A program made the position numbers and the translations under genes. Positions 34,385 through 46,672 of a stretch of DNA of 64,000 bases are shown piece by piece. Below the pieces are notes generated by a model. It made no database searches. It worked only from the letters and a program-made list of their open reading frames with translations, and had not been told where the DNA came from. Every line of letters begins with the position of its first letter. Position 1 is the first letter of the stretch. The stretch is from Beta vulgaris subsp. vulgaris (Eukaryota > Streptophyta > Magnoliopsida > Caryophyllales > Amaranthaceae), in contig NC_079205.1 of NCBI RefSeq assembly GCF_026745355.1, positions 8,681,656 through 8,745,655 of the forward strand. The letters run 5' to 3'.

Positions 34385-37300
34385 CTATATGGATTTAAGG
34401 ACCTCTCCCAGAATCAATCCCCACTGAGTCCAGTGTGTACCGCCCTGCATAAGATTCAAGTATCCAATGGGATGTAAAATGTAATTAAAAACAACTTCCA
34501 GATAAAGAAAGAACTTTATATGATTCAGTGTTGCGACACAAAGCACAAACAAGTGAGACATAATTAAGTGGTGGAATATGATAAAGGACCTGACAGAATA
34601 CGGCATATGGCTCCCTCAGTGGTCCATCACAGGACAGCTCACTTGTACTACCATCAATGAAGGTTCCATCAGCAAAGATCACCTGGACCATCATAGACGT
34701 TCTCAATCAGTTTATTCCAGAAGCAAGCTACACCAGTTTCTTCTTTCCCTTGTTATTTCCTTTTTTACTGTGGGTAGCAATTAAGCAAGCAATTGCAGTT
34801 AATCAGATGGATTAGTAAAAGAGAAGATACAGTTCCCATTGCGGAATCATGTGTGCGCCTACTACCTAGTTGGTCCTTCCCCTCTTGTAGGAAAGACCGA
34901 TACATTTTTTAGTAGCTCGAGACAATGTTGTCTCTAGCTCTCATTGTTATGTTATGGTGCTTTCTTGTTCCTCCATTTCTTTTTACTTGCATGTTTGACT
35001 TTCACACTATTCACCAACTCTACTTGGTTTATCTTTGGTGATTTATAGTTAAGGAAAAACATATTCATGTGGATCTTGTTAGATTACTCTGAATGTGTAA
35101 TTTCCGAGTATCTACTTTTCTAATTATCTGTAATTAAAGATATAAATGGTTGAAGTTATGCATTGGCAATTGTGAAAGTCAAACTGTTGTATAAAAGAAT
35201 CAGAGGAAGTATAAGGGAATGACATAATAACCTGCGTGTAGGTGAAACCTCCTTGCCAGTCCTTAAAAAAATTCTTCTTCATAACTTATTGAAGAAAGAA
35301 AGAAAAATAAACTGATCCAGTAGCAAGTGGAAAAACTACACAATTTTTAAAACCTGAATATGAACATTGAGTGAACGTAATCTAAATTGGAATTCATTTT
35401 TTAAAAAGAAATCTAAATTGGAATTGAGAATTATAACAAATTGAAGGTTTCCATACTAATAATTACAGGGATGCTCACACAAATTAACAGATGAACACAC
35501 ACACGCACGCAATAGAAGGTGGGAGAGGGGGAGAAGAGGGTGGTCATCCTTTGAGACCATGCATTCACTAAGAGCTAGAAAATCAGATTTTTGATACAGG
35601 AAACAATGCAATCATAATCTAGCACTTCCATCTAATAAATAGCAAGACACTTCCTAAAAATTGTGAATTAAAATCTCATCATGAATTAGGACTTCTTATA
35701 CAAGCAAGCTACATGTTGCACGAAGGTCCAAACAATTTGGTATAGTGAACCACACCTCTGATGCATATCCAGCAGTTGCTCCAGGCACTGGTTTAGTAAA
35801 GGAACTAACAGGAGAACTTTTCTGCACAGCCTGACAAAATGCAATGAGACGTTCTCGACTTCCAAGCTGTACGGCCTGAAATAATTTGACTGATGATCAG
35901 TTCTTCATTCACCTTGGTTTAGAAGTAATGAGAAATAATATCTATTACTATCACAAAAATTTGACGTCATTACAAATTTAGAACAACATAGAAGTTTTGT
36001 TGCTGCTCTAGCCTCTATGATGCAAGAATAAAAATTTTACACATAGTGAGAGGTTCCACTAAGACCCGTCAGACCCCTTTGTTAAGATGAGAACTACCAG
36101 AAGATATACCTTCACAAACGAGACTCAACCGGCTTCAAATAAGCTATAGATGAGCGAACTTAACTAGCTACATGTAGGGGCAAAAAGTACATCTCACTAG
36201 GACACTAAACAGATCTTAAGACCAGGAGCTCATGTGTAACAGTTACAATGACACCAATAGTATATCCAGAGTAACATCAGTAAAGTTCTCTCAGATGTCA
36301 GATGTTATCTATGTTACTCAACACTTGGACATGGGTATATTACTATAGTTCACTTCTAGGGACAAAGCGACGACTTCATGCTTATGGAGGATGGATATTA
36401 TAATGAGTTAGGGTTTATACATACATACACTAATTGGACGCTACAATAATGCCTGCAAGCAATTTTCAATTTTTCTTTTTTTGTTAACAGAGATTGGTCA
36501 AAAGAATTTTACAAAGCTGGCACAGGCCTTCGCCTCCTTAGGCCCTAAGGACCCTCCGTACCTGGACACTACAACACTTCATTTTAGTTTACGCTAAAAG
36601 CATGGAAAATTTTCATTAAATAGCCAAGTCAGGCACGTATCTGTGTCCAACATGAGTACCTGAGTCTGAGAAGCAAAGGATGTCATTTAGAATTATCTAG
36701 TAATTGAAATTACACAAGAGGACAGCAATATGATAAAGAAAAGTTTTCCAGCATAACATAAGGAAACATCAAATTAAAGCCAATCAATAGATGCATGCAT
36801 AAGCAGTACCCAAACAAAAAATTAACACATCAAAAGCAACTGATTAGTTCTATAGTTGACCTGTACTGTGTCATTCCTAGGAACTCGAGGATGCGGCTGA
36901 ACCTTGAATCCTTTTAATGACATAACCTCAGCAATTAAAAGCGAACCCTGTTCAGGAAAGCAAAATAGAAAATTGTGGGGATGGAGTAATTGACTAATTG
37001 AAAGGAGAAAAAGATAAGAGATTTACTTGAAGGCATATGATACCTTGATGGCTTCCCCAACCATCTGAGGTGATAGGAACAATCCCTGAAAGAAACTTCG
37101 CATGACGTGACCAGGAGTTGAGCCACAATCAACTCCAAGTCCTGGAGCAGACAAACGAGCTGCTGCTGCTTTTACCCATTTTTCCCTCCCAGCAACATAA
37201 CCACCACATGGTGCAATTGTCCCTCCGGGGTTTTTTATCAAACTTCCAGCAATCAAATCTGCATCCTGTCAATAACAAATTCAATCATGTTCCTTTTACA

Positions 37301-40215
37301 GTACAAGAACTATTACCAATAAAGTTTTGAACATACCACCATTGGGGGTTCGATTGTGTCCACGAATTCACCATAACAATTATCCACCATGACCAGACAG
37401 TTTGGATTCTGTATCTGCATGTTATAGTAAACCACAGTAGATGAGTCTTTCAAATCAATAATTTTCAACAGAGATCTTACCCGACCAAGAATGCAAAAGG
37501 GCAAGATAAACCAGCTGAGTGCGTGAGAGACCAAGGTATCAGGATTACAATGGCAAACATGAGAACATCTCTTCATTTTAGAATCATGACACAGTCAAAG
37601 CATAAAGGTCAATTGTAGGAGTTTAGATTAAGATTATATTGAGATTGTTCAGCAAAATTCCATTTTATTTTCATATAAATCTTTCATGAAAATCAGGCAT
37701 GGAGGGCAGTAGTCAAATAGTTCGTGCTTCAGGCATACCTTAATCATTTTTATAGCTCTCCCTATCTCATTGACACTTAAACTACATCGCCATGAATAAC
37801 CACATGATCTTTGTATGAGTGCACATCTTGTTTGAGGAGTCACGGCACTTGCCAATCCATTCCAATCAAGTCCACCACCCTCAGCAAGCTGAAAAAATAT
37901 GTTGACCGTAAGTGTTCTGCAACTTGTCAGTTACATACTTCCCACCCACACCCAGAAAAAGAGAGAAAATAGAAACTAAAAAAGTAAAATGATGAGGGAA
38001 GAAATGCAAGGGTAGACTACTTCAAGTTCTCGATATTTGACTCCAAAATCTGTCAGGGAGCCAAGCCCATTGCAGTCTCGCTTTCCAATGACTTCCTCCA
38101 AAGTGTCGTATGGAGCACCAGCAACTGCCAGAAGCTGGAAAACTGGTAAGTCTAGAGGACACACTAACCAGAGATGAACTAGCTTAAACCTTACGAGAAG
38201 AAGTAATGATCTTAACTTCCTATCCAAGTAGAGCAGAACTTCAAAGTAGATGAGAACTAACCTCATCACCTGGTCTCAACATAGCAAACAAGGCACAAGT
38301 GATAGCATGGGTGCCTGAGAAAAACTGAATAAACGAACAATAAGGACAAGTAAAGGGAACAAGAACCAAAAAGTATAGAGATTAGAGACAAAGGGAAAAC
38401 TATTACATGAGAACGGACAATAGCAGACTCGGCACCAAAAATTTCAGCAAACGCTTGGTCTAGTCCTTCACGTCCTCCAGCTTCATCATGCCCATATCCA
38501 GTGCACCCAGCAAAAAACTACACAAAGTGGATAACAGATTTTTATTAAGGTCATTGAACTTATCATCTTATCAGCTCAAAAAGCTATACAAAATAGCACC
38601 GCAACATCAGAATCGCAGGAAAATAAATGAAAAACATAGAAATAATGACATAATTAGCACAGATCAATAAAAACACGCTTTCGAACTGGCACCATGAAGG
38701 TATTTCTGTCTCATTTCCTGCTTCCTGCGTTTTGACAAAGGCTGGTACTAGAAAAAGATAACGAACAATCTATTTTTTGGTATTCAACATGGAAAATCTC
38801 AAAACTTTATCTATATGCTACTACTAAATATGAAAAGAGTCTATCCTTCTAAATCTTGAATTCCTGGCAATTGTGTTCTATCAATATCGTTTAAGGTGCT
38901 ATTAGCCGGATATTAAGATCCAAGTGCATATCCTATAAGTTAGACTTACTTTGCCAATGTTTGACGTGCTACTATGCAGGGAATATGTTTTCTTTAACAC
39001 ACTGTTTAGACTCTAGAGAACAAATACCAAAACAGGATTTCCATTGCCTCCATCTACCAAAAAAAAGCCGTATTTATACAGAATGTAAAACACAATAGAA
39101 TTCCCTGTTCCACTCACATGAGATCCAACATGAGCATTTTGATAGGCCTTTAGAACACGGGAAGTATTATGTGCTACCACATTATCAATGTACCTGAACT
39201 CTGAGTGCAGTGAAGCCACTGCATTTTCAACCTGGATATATACATCAAAACAGATTTCAGGCACCATTCTCACCAGCAAAAACCAAATATAAATGTAGCT
39301 GCACACTACTTTAAACAATTCAAGCGCAGCCAAAACCAAACATGCAATTTTTTCAGTTATTTCATATATAGCATATAGCAAAACACCAAAATCATGATTC
39401 ATGACACATGAGTTTTATGAAGTGATATCCGATATCATATAATAGTCCTTTCATTTGAGAGAAAGATGAACACAACCTTGACACAAATCATGAAACTATA
39501 AGGTATGGTATACATGAGTTTGTCCATAAATTTCTTTCATTTACACAAATCAAAGTATCTTCATACTAAATAAATATTATTCTCAAAAGAAAGGACCAAA
39601 TGCAAACTACTCCCTCCGTTCCCATAAGTATATGCTCCGTTTTACTTTTTCACGGTACAATAAAAATCTCTTATTACTTCCTCACCAACATTCTAACTTA
39701 CACGCTTGCCAATGCATAATTTTTGACCATCAACATCTTTAATCATCTTTAGTACTCCTTCCGTCCCAAAATATAATATTCAATTCCATTTTGAGTGTCC
39801 CAAAATATAGTTCGTGACGGAGGGAGTATAAAAAGTCTCATATTTTGAAAATAAACTTTATGACGAATCTAACAAAATAGACAAGGTATGTGAATTTAAT
39901 CAATACAGAAAGCTGGCATTCATGGCCAAAATTATTCTAATTCATTCATCACCCAGAAAGTACTTTCTTAAATGAGCAAACAAAACAAAAAAAATATGCT
40001 TCATGTAAATTGAAATTGAGAAACAAAAGAAAGAGGGCAAAAGGTGGGGAATTCAGAATTCTGAGACTAACCTCGGGAACAAAAGGGCTATCAAGATGGT
40101 AGCGAGGAGAAATGGAAGATGAGAGAGAAAAGTTTGAAGGTTTAGAGGCGATGGCTTTGATGGGTTTGCAAATTTGCAGGGGATAAGCAAATAGAGCACC
40201 GGACAAGGCCAACAT
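34385..40215 (-). CDS. PLP enzyme, methionine gamma-lyase-like/aluminium-resistance family, 12 exons
   Basis: Exons: 40072-40215, 39118-39231, 38407-38517, 38262-38324, 38021-38134, 37739-37888, 37337-37414, 37044-37265, 36861-36947, 35756-35875, 34590-34682, 34385-34444. They join in frame to 451 residues. The N-terminal 45 or so residues (MLALSGALFAYPLQICKPIK, Ser-rich) look like a plastid or mitochondrial presequence. The family (PF06838) is seen in HFFAGCTGYGHDEAGGREGL-type sequence, IFGAESAIVRSHFFSGTHAI, LRPGDELLAVAGAPYDTLEE, Asp243 in MVDNCYGEFVD (pyridine-nitrogen ligand) and Lys269 in AGSLIKNPGGTIAPCGGYVAG (Schiff-base lysine). The C-terminus REPYAVFCQGGTHWTQWGLI is also typical. Bacterial relatives are fold-type I cystathionine-lyase-like enzymes; the plant substrate is not established here. 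All catalytic positions appear present. Confidence 0.9.
34967..35211. mobile_element. Stowaway-like MITE in intron 10
   Basis: The ends TTCCTCCATTTCTTTTTAC (left) and AAAGAATCAGAGGAAGTA (right, TA 35210-35211) are imperfect inverted copies. The interior carries ACATATTCATGTGGATCTTG, a variant of the shared core. Confidence 0.65.
39608..39900. mobile_element. MITE in intron 1 with a 72-bp MITE nested inside
   Basis: The outer element starts at TA/CTCCCTCCGTTCCCATAAG (39608) and continues through core remnants (GACGAATCTAACAAAATAG near 39860), but lacks a clear right end. Inside it, 39755-39826 is flanked by TA and has inverted ends CTCCTTCCGTCCCAAAATAT and the complement in ATATAGTTCGTGACGGAGGGAG. 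Confidence 0.65.
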
Positions 40216-40480
40216 CCTCAGCAGTTTAACACACAACTATCCTTCTTCTCTAGTAGGAAAGACATACTACCGTTGTCCCTCCCTCCTTTTTATATCCACA
40301 AACGTACGTACTAATTAAAATGCTGTAATTAGGAATTGGGATGTCTGACTTGTAATGAACCTCTAAATGGGGATCTTGTGCGAGGGCAGTTCATAAGAAT
40401 TCTTCTTACCAATTATTTTTTTAAAAAATTAAAATATTATAACTATATTAAAATAAGCAGAAGTCATACATAAATATATA
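40216..40480. promoter_or_regulatory. Upstream region of the PLP enzyme gene
   Basis: This stretch holds the leader and proximal promoter of the minus-strand gene. A candidate TATA-like sequence on the minus strand is the complement of TTTATATCC at about 40288-40296, some 70-80 bp upstream of the ATG at 40215. This is an inference from position only. Confidence 0.3.
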
Positions 40481-41057
40481 TCTCTATTATATAAGGGAAG
40501 GAGGAGCAATGGTGTCCTCTTTTGAAATGCCTATTTTGCCCCCTTTCCCATTCTAAATTACAATTTCTCTTACAAACCAACGGGGGCTTCAAACAAAAAT
40601 ACCAAAAATATAATTATAACAATCACTCACAAGTCAACTAAAATCATAAAATTGCATAATTTACGTTATGCAAACTACTAAAATGCGGAAACTTTATAAA
40701 ACTTAAAAATTCACCTACAAACTACAATCTATGAAAAAATTGACTTGAAATCAAAGTGTCCACTTTCTTTACAATTTATGAAGTACTGTACTTAATTCAA
40801 AAATCAACTAAAAAATAATATTAGAAATCATAAATAAATTCAATAAAATTTCTACTTTGTTCATAGAATTTAACTTTGAAAAGTAAAAAAAAAAAAAAAC
40901 AAAAAGAATGGTGAGAGACAAAAACTAAACCAATCAAATTTTGCAACTAAAAACAATTTTGAATGTCTAATGTTCAAATTTTGATTGTTATGCCGAAGAA
41001 AATCGAGTTTGTGTTTCGAAAACAATTCAAGCACGCATCGCGTGCAAAAAAATCTAG
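40481..41057 (+). mobile_element. Non-autonomous Helitron
   Basis: It starts A/TCTCTATTATATAAGGGAA at 40481 and ends in hairpin GCACGCATCGCGTGC, seven A, T and CTAG, followed by T at 41058. All Helitron boundary rules are met (TC start, hairpin, CTAG end, insertion between A and T). Length is 577 bp, with no ORF. Confidence 0.88.
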
Positions 41058-41227
41058 TATATATATATATATCGACTCAAATTAAAATGATGTACATTTC
41101 TCTGTTTCTTTTTAAATGCAATAAATGCATTTTTTTCACTATTCACTCTTATCACACTTATTAGAAGATAATTCCTTAATGATTTAGAGGTTACAACCTA
41201 GAATATATACTAGCTATAGTTACAAGA

Positions 41228-44200
41228 TTAAAGATAATGAAAATATACTATATACATATATATTATATCACACCACACAGTTAAAGTGGGAGGAGGACAA
41301 ACGCTGAAACTATCCCGAAAATCTTCAAACAAGATCAATGCAAGACCCTTTATGAATATATCAGCAAGTTGATAGGGAGATGGAACATGTAACACACGTA
41401 CTTCGCCTCGAGCAAACTTTTCACGCACAAAATAAATGTCCATTTCAATATGTTTAGTGTGTTGATTTTGAACAGGATTCCCGGATAGGTAGATTGCACT
41501 GACGTTATCAGAATATACCAAAGTGGCCTTGTGAATAGGGCAATGAAGTTCAACAAGTAAATTTCGCAGCCAACATGACTCAAAGACGACATTTTCCACC
41601 CCCATACTCAGATTCAGCACTAGACCGAGAGAGAGTTGTCTGTCGTTTAGAGGACAAAGAGAGCAAATTATCACCCAAGAACACACAATAACCAGAAGTG
41701 GAGCGGTGAGTATTTGAACACTCGTCCCAATTTGCATCTGTATAAGATATGAGAGTAGAACTAGAGGAAGGATAAAGGTGGAGACCATGATCAATTGTGC
41801 CTTTAACATACCGAACAATACATTTAAGAGCATGCATATGTTCTTCCATTGGCTGATGCATAAAGACACAAATTTGTTGTACGACATATGAGATATCCGG
41901 TCTATGAATGTGAGCTAATGCACCGGCAAGGCTTCTATAGAGAGTAGGATTGGTGCATAGAAACTCAGAATTTGCACTGAGCTTTGGTTTAGTATCAACC
42001 GGAGTAGAATATGGCTTACAAGCAAGCATGCCTGCGCGTTCAATGATTTCTTCAGCATACTTAAACTGAGATAAGAATAAACTACCTACATTTCGGGTCA
42101 CAACAATACTCAAGAATTAACTTAAATGTCCCAAGTCTTTCATTGCAAATTCCGAGGTAAGAAGTGTCATGATAGATTTGCTCAGCTCAAGGGACTAAAT
42201 TATTAAGATGAAGTCATCAACATAGAGAAGAAGATAGGCCACTTCAATACATCTACGATAGATGAATAAAGAGTGATCACACTTTCTATTGATGAACCCA
42301 ATCGTAGAAACAAAATCTGCAAATCGACGATACCACACCCTTAGCGCCTATTTGAGACTATAATGATTTCTTGAGAAGGCATACATGATTAGAATAAGTA
42401 GGATCGTGATAGCCCATAGGTTGATGCATATAGATTGTCTCATTCAATTCCCCATGTAAGAATACATTCTTAACATCAAGCTGATGCGAGGGCCAACACT
42501 TACACAATGCAAAACTGAGAACTTTACCAATAGTAGCTGGCTTCACCACAGGACTAAAAGTCTTTCCACAATCAATACCAACCCGCTGAGTTTTTCCATC
42601 ACCTACAAGACGAGCTTTATGCCTTTAAATAGAACTATCAGATTTTTCTTTCTAAGCAAAATTCCACATAGATCTAATAACATTAGCATGAGGAGGATGA
42701 GGGACCAGTTACCACGTCTTATGTTTAATTAGAGCATCTCAACATCCATAGCCAACTTTCAATTTGGATCACGGAGGGCCGACACTGGGGTACGAGGTAG
42801 AGGAGACGCACAACATGAGTGTGAAGGGAGAATATGTGTTTAGGTTTACGAATGCCATGCCGGCTACGAGTGATGAGCCGAGATCCATGAGGGGGAAAAT
42901 GTGGAAGTGGTTGGGAGCTAGGGAAGGATGCCTAATTGGACTAAGAGGAGGCGTGGGATAACAACCAGCAGGCCTCGATAAAGGAAGGGATAAGTGGGTG
43001 GGTGTTCTTGTTGGACTAGAAGACACAGGCCCATAAGTCAAAGAGGGAGAGATGGGCGTGCTAATCAAGGAGGGGCTAACAAGAGGGGACGTCCCATGTG
43101 TGACCAAGGAAGGAGGGGGATGGTGAGGAAGTGGGCCAGAATAGGCGCTTGAGCCCATTGTTATAGGAGAAGTGGGTTGGGGTTGACTTTGTGTTTGGGC
43201 AGGAAGCAAAGAAGAGATATCCAATATTGACCAGCATTTGCAAAATCATAAAAAGTAGGCATAGGAGTATTTAGGTTTGCAAAAGGGAATTTTTGCTTGT
43301 CAAAAATCACTAGTCTACTTATACTAATTTTACGAGATAATAAGTCATAATGTATACCCTCGATGATGAGTTGGATAGCCCAAAAAAACGCATAGAGTGG
43401 ATCTAGCTTGAAGCTTATGAATGGCAGTAGACAGGTGAAGAGGAAAACACAAGTACCCAAAGATACAAAGATGAGTATAGGAAGACTCTTTATTGTAAAG
43501 AATTTGAAGAAGAGAGTGATAGGCGTGTTTCTTATTTGGAAGAATGTTGAGCAGGTACGTTGCCATTTGGAAGCATGATGCCAATATGTGGAGGGGAGAG
43601 ATGCATGATCAAGGAGAGTACGAACAATATTGTTAATCGTAATACGGATTTTACGCTCGACTTTGCTGTTTTGAGAAGATGTGTGCGAACAAGATAGGCG
43701 AAAGGAAGGCCATTATGTGTGCAAAAATCCCAGAATGGTGCATTATCAAATTTCCTCCCATTATCACATTAAATATTTTTTATTTCCCGTTCAAATTGAG
43801 TGCGGGTGTGGGATCAAATTTTTTTTAAAAAATAGAGTATACTTGTGAGGAAAAGTCCATAGATAATTTGAATAATCATCGGACACAACAAGATAATACT
43901 GATGGCCCATAGAGCTCAAAACAGGAGATGTCCAAAGATCACAATGAATAATATCAAATGGCATCATAGTATTAGAAGTAGAAGCAACAAATGGCACTTC
44001 TACGTGTTTTTCATGAGGACAAAAGTAGCAAACATCAGAAGTACTTAGTTTATTACATTCAATAAGATTATTACGCCTAAGAAAATCTAAAATAGGAGAA
44101 CCCGGATGATCCAACCGAGCATGCCATAAGGATGGTGCAAGTGCTGTGAATGAAGAATGAATATGAGCTTGTTTATTGATTTGAGAAGTAATTGGATAAA

Positions 44201-44514
44201 GGACCCCTTGACTTTCACATCTCATAATTGGCCTCCCCATCTGTAAATCCTTCACAGAAACCCCAAACAGATCAAATTCAATAGTGATAAAATTATCTCT
44301 GGTAAATTTTCAGACAGAGACCAAGTTTTTAAAAATTTTAGGAGCATGAAGAATATTTTTGAGATTTACTGGAGGGTGAGGGGAAGATAATTGAGTATCA
44401 CCATAACCACAAATTGAAATAGTATGACCACTTCCGACTGTAATTCCATCATTTTTGCTCAAATTAAAATAAGACGTAAAGTTACCTTGAGAAGATGTCA
44501 TGTGTGAAGCTGCC
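41228..44514 (-). pseudogene. Decayed Ty1/copia retrotransposon polyprotein
   Basis: In minus-strand order: protease-side fragment SHMTSSQGNFTSYFNLSKND; GAG-pre-integrase LWHARLDHPGSPILDFLRRN; zinc/integrase start CYFCPHEKHVEVPF and FDIIHCDLWTSPVLSSMGH; integrase end MATYLLNILPNKKHAYHSLL; RT with FLHGELNETIYMHQPMGYHD and a YVDD motif (complement at about 42210-42222); GLHLYPSSSSTLISYTDANW; RNase H end TKHIEMDIYFVREKFARGEV. Domain order is Copia (INT before RT). Multiple frameshifts and stops make it non-coding. It loses homology upstream of the protease at about 44514. LTRs were not convincingly delimited. Confidence 0.85.
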
Positions 44515-45060
44515 CGGCCAGGGTGCACAGAGGTGTGTCTCGAACTGCGGAATAAGAGCGGTAAGGCTTTCTGGATTCACCCCATCTTTTCTGGGCCTGG
44601 GCCAACCCTAACAAGTCCAAACAAATTGGGGCACACCCTCCCCGCAAGCAACCCCCGGCTCAAGGGGGTCCCGTGTCCATATACCAAGTCAGATCCGATG
44701 GGTTTAGCTGAAGAGTATGCATGAAAGACTCCATGCCAGTGGCAACTGGCCCAACATCGGTTGAATAGGCTTGTGGGCGTGAATCAAGGAGCCCCTAGGT
44801 TTGCTAGCTGCTGCTGTCGTGGGAAAAAGCTGGGCACATATGTAGATACCCATTCAAGACTTACTATGCCTAGATACCCATTCAAGACTTACTCATTAGG
44901 AGGAAGTCTTGAATAGTCCCCTATTTAGGACTGTTTTTGGACGCTTGATCTCACTTAGGTGGTGAATGTGTGTCTTATTTTCAATTATGAGGAAAGTCTT
45001 GTCTTATCGTTTCTCTACATTGTTCTCTGGGCACATATGTAGATAAGCAATTATCTACAT
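44515..45060. repeat. GC-rich unidentified repeat joined to short direct repeats
   Basis: 44515-44830 is GC-rich (CCCCGCAAGCAACCCCCGG, AGGGGGTCCCGTGTCC) and unlike its surroundings. It replaces the Copia gag region with a sharp junction. Next, TACCCATTCAAGACTTACT occurs twice (about 44850 and 44876), and GGGCACATATGTAGATA occurs at about 44835 and 45028. No ORF is supported. Confidence 0.45.
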
Positions 45061-45323
45061 TGTGTACTTGGAGAACTGTAGGGAAATGCGGTCGAATTTT
45101 CCTTATAATTAAAAAGTTGGCATATATTCAATAGTGAGATTAGACGTCCAAGGATGGGTTAGGTTGTAGTGATAAGAACCTTCATGCATACATTTGAATG
45201 TGTCACTATCTTAGCTTGCATGTGTATATGTGTGATTTGAATATGTGAATTTCTTGCATGTGTATGTACTTAAATAATGATTGATACATTATAATTATTG
45301 GTTGTGTTTAATTAGAGGTCTTC

Positions 45324-45845
45324 TTGAATGAGATGGATCGTACTTGGATGTATGGTAGTTGTGAATTGATTGAGTTTGTACATGTGATCTCGGAATTCTG
45401 TAAATCTGCATTACAATATCAAGCACCCTCTAGAGCAGTCGACTTTCATTGTCCTTGTGACGATTATGAAAATATGAGCAAGGTTTGTAGTATACATTTT
45501 CTTAGGGAGCATGTCTTTTGCCGTTGGTTTAGCCCTCAATACCACGTATGGGTTTGGCATCGTGAGGAGGGGAAATATATAGGAAACTCTAGAGTATTGA
45601 ACGATGTATGTGAAAAAAGAAGGATTTAGGGCTCGTTGATGAGGTCGGGGATGAGAATTGGGATGATGAGTATGCGGATGATGATAGGGATCGGGTAAAC
45701 GAAATGATACATGAGGTTGAAGATCAGTCTTGTAAACGACCTTGTATTTTTGAGTCCATGTCTGAGGCAGCTGAAAAGCCATTGTATTCAAAGTACACCA
45801 AACTTTCCGCCGTGATAGCACACTTCAACATTAAGTCGAAAGCAG
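45324..45845 (+). pseudogene. CACTA (En/Spm) transposase N-terminal fragment
   Basis: The frame MDRTWMYGSCELIEFVHVIS, FHCPCDDYENMSKVCSIHFL, QYHVWVWHREEG matches the transposase-associated domain (PF13963: D-R-x-W-M-Y, CPC-x2-Y, W-x-WH). After a stop at about 45629, another frame continues with an acidic run (DENWDDEYADDDRDRV) and LYSKYTKLSAVIAHFNIKSK, the segment that follows in CACTA transposases. It ends after that. It is truncated and frameshifted, so not functional. Confidence 0.7.
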
Positions 45846-45850
45846 GTTGA

Positions 45851-46390
45851 TTAGTCATTGATATTTTCTAATTGATTTGTGTTTTTATGGTTAATCTTAC
45901 AACCTGATCAATTGTCCGCTTAAACTTGATAATATAATAAAGAGTTATAGATCGAGAGATAGTACTTTTTAGAGGCTTATCTACAATTAGCACATCTAAG
46001 TATGTTAGCGACTGTACTGCATATGTTGATTTGAGAGTGTTAAAACCCGATCGTAGGATTAACTTGTGCTCTAGATATCTGATTAATTGAAATATTAATA
46101 ATATTGTGATAGATTATAGTTATAAACATGATGAACCTTAATTCTAATATTCTTGATCTGATTAATTGAAATATTAATAATATTGCCCTATATCCTCTTA
46201 GTTTGAATTTCATAGTTTAGAACCTTAATTCTAATATTCTTGATCTTGTTTAGTTTCTCCATATCTTAGAAGGTAGAATAAAATGACCATGATCTCTATC
46301 TGGATTCGACCCTACTTACCCTACTATATTGTTAGAAGGTTTTACAAGAATTATTTCGAGAGGTGTATGACAGCCTATCAACAACTCCCA
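45851..46390. other. Spacer, nothing recognised
   Basis: The phrase CTGATTAATTGAAATATTAA recurs at about 46078 and 46158, a short direct repeat; otherwise no feature. Confidence 0.35.
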
Positions 46391-46672
46391 TCTAGATCAC
46401 CGAATTTGTAGCTCTCCAAAAGGCATTTGCATGGCTATTAACAAAGGGATCCAAATTATCTGCATAGAACGTGATAATCTCCTAGTTGTCAATGCGGTTA
46501 AAGGCTTCTGGGAAGCCCCGTGGCAAATAGCTCACATCATAGCAGACATCAAACACCTCCTCGCCTCTTTCAACCACTGGAGCATCAAACACGTTGATCA
46601 ACAAGTAAATAAGTTGCAGACCAGATTGCTGATGTTGGGAACATATAGGTTTTTATTGTTTCAGTATTGATC
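46391..46672 (+). pseudogene. LINE-type RNase H relic
   Basis: A frame EFVALQKAFAW shifts by one base near 46430 into AINKGIQIICIERDNLLVVN, then PWQIAHIIADIKHLL and WSIKHVDQQVNKLQTRL. This follows the RVT_3 RNase H pattern (E-x-A-L ... acidic D-N ... H-V-x-x-x-x-N-x). The expected catalytic acidic and A-D-L-A positions are partly lost. It is a dead fragment. Confidence 0.6.

Noticed and set aside
40213..40236. Upstream start MCVKLLRM for the PLP enzyme
   Set aside because: The first codon there is TTG, not ATG. The first real ATG of the frame is at 40215, which gives a sensible presequence.
42484..42961. Plus-strand open frames opposite the Copia relic
   Set aside because: Antisense to Copia RT/integrase-linker sequence; no independent support.
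45411..45821. Minus-strand 136-codon frame
   Set aside because: Antisense to the CACTA transposase-associated domain, which explains the open reading.
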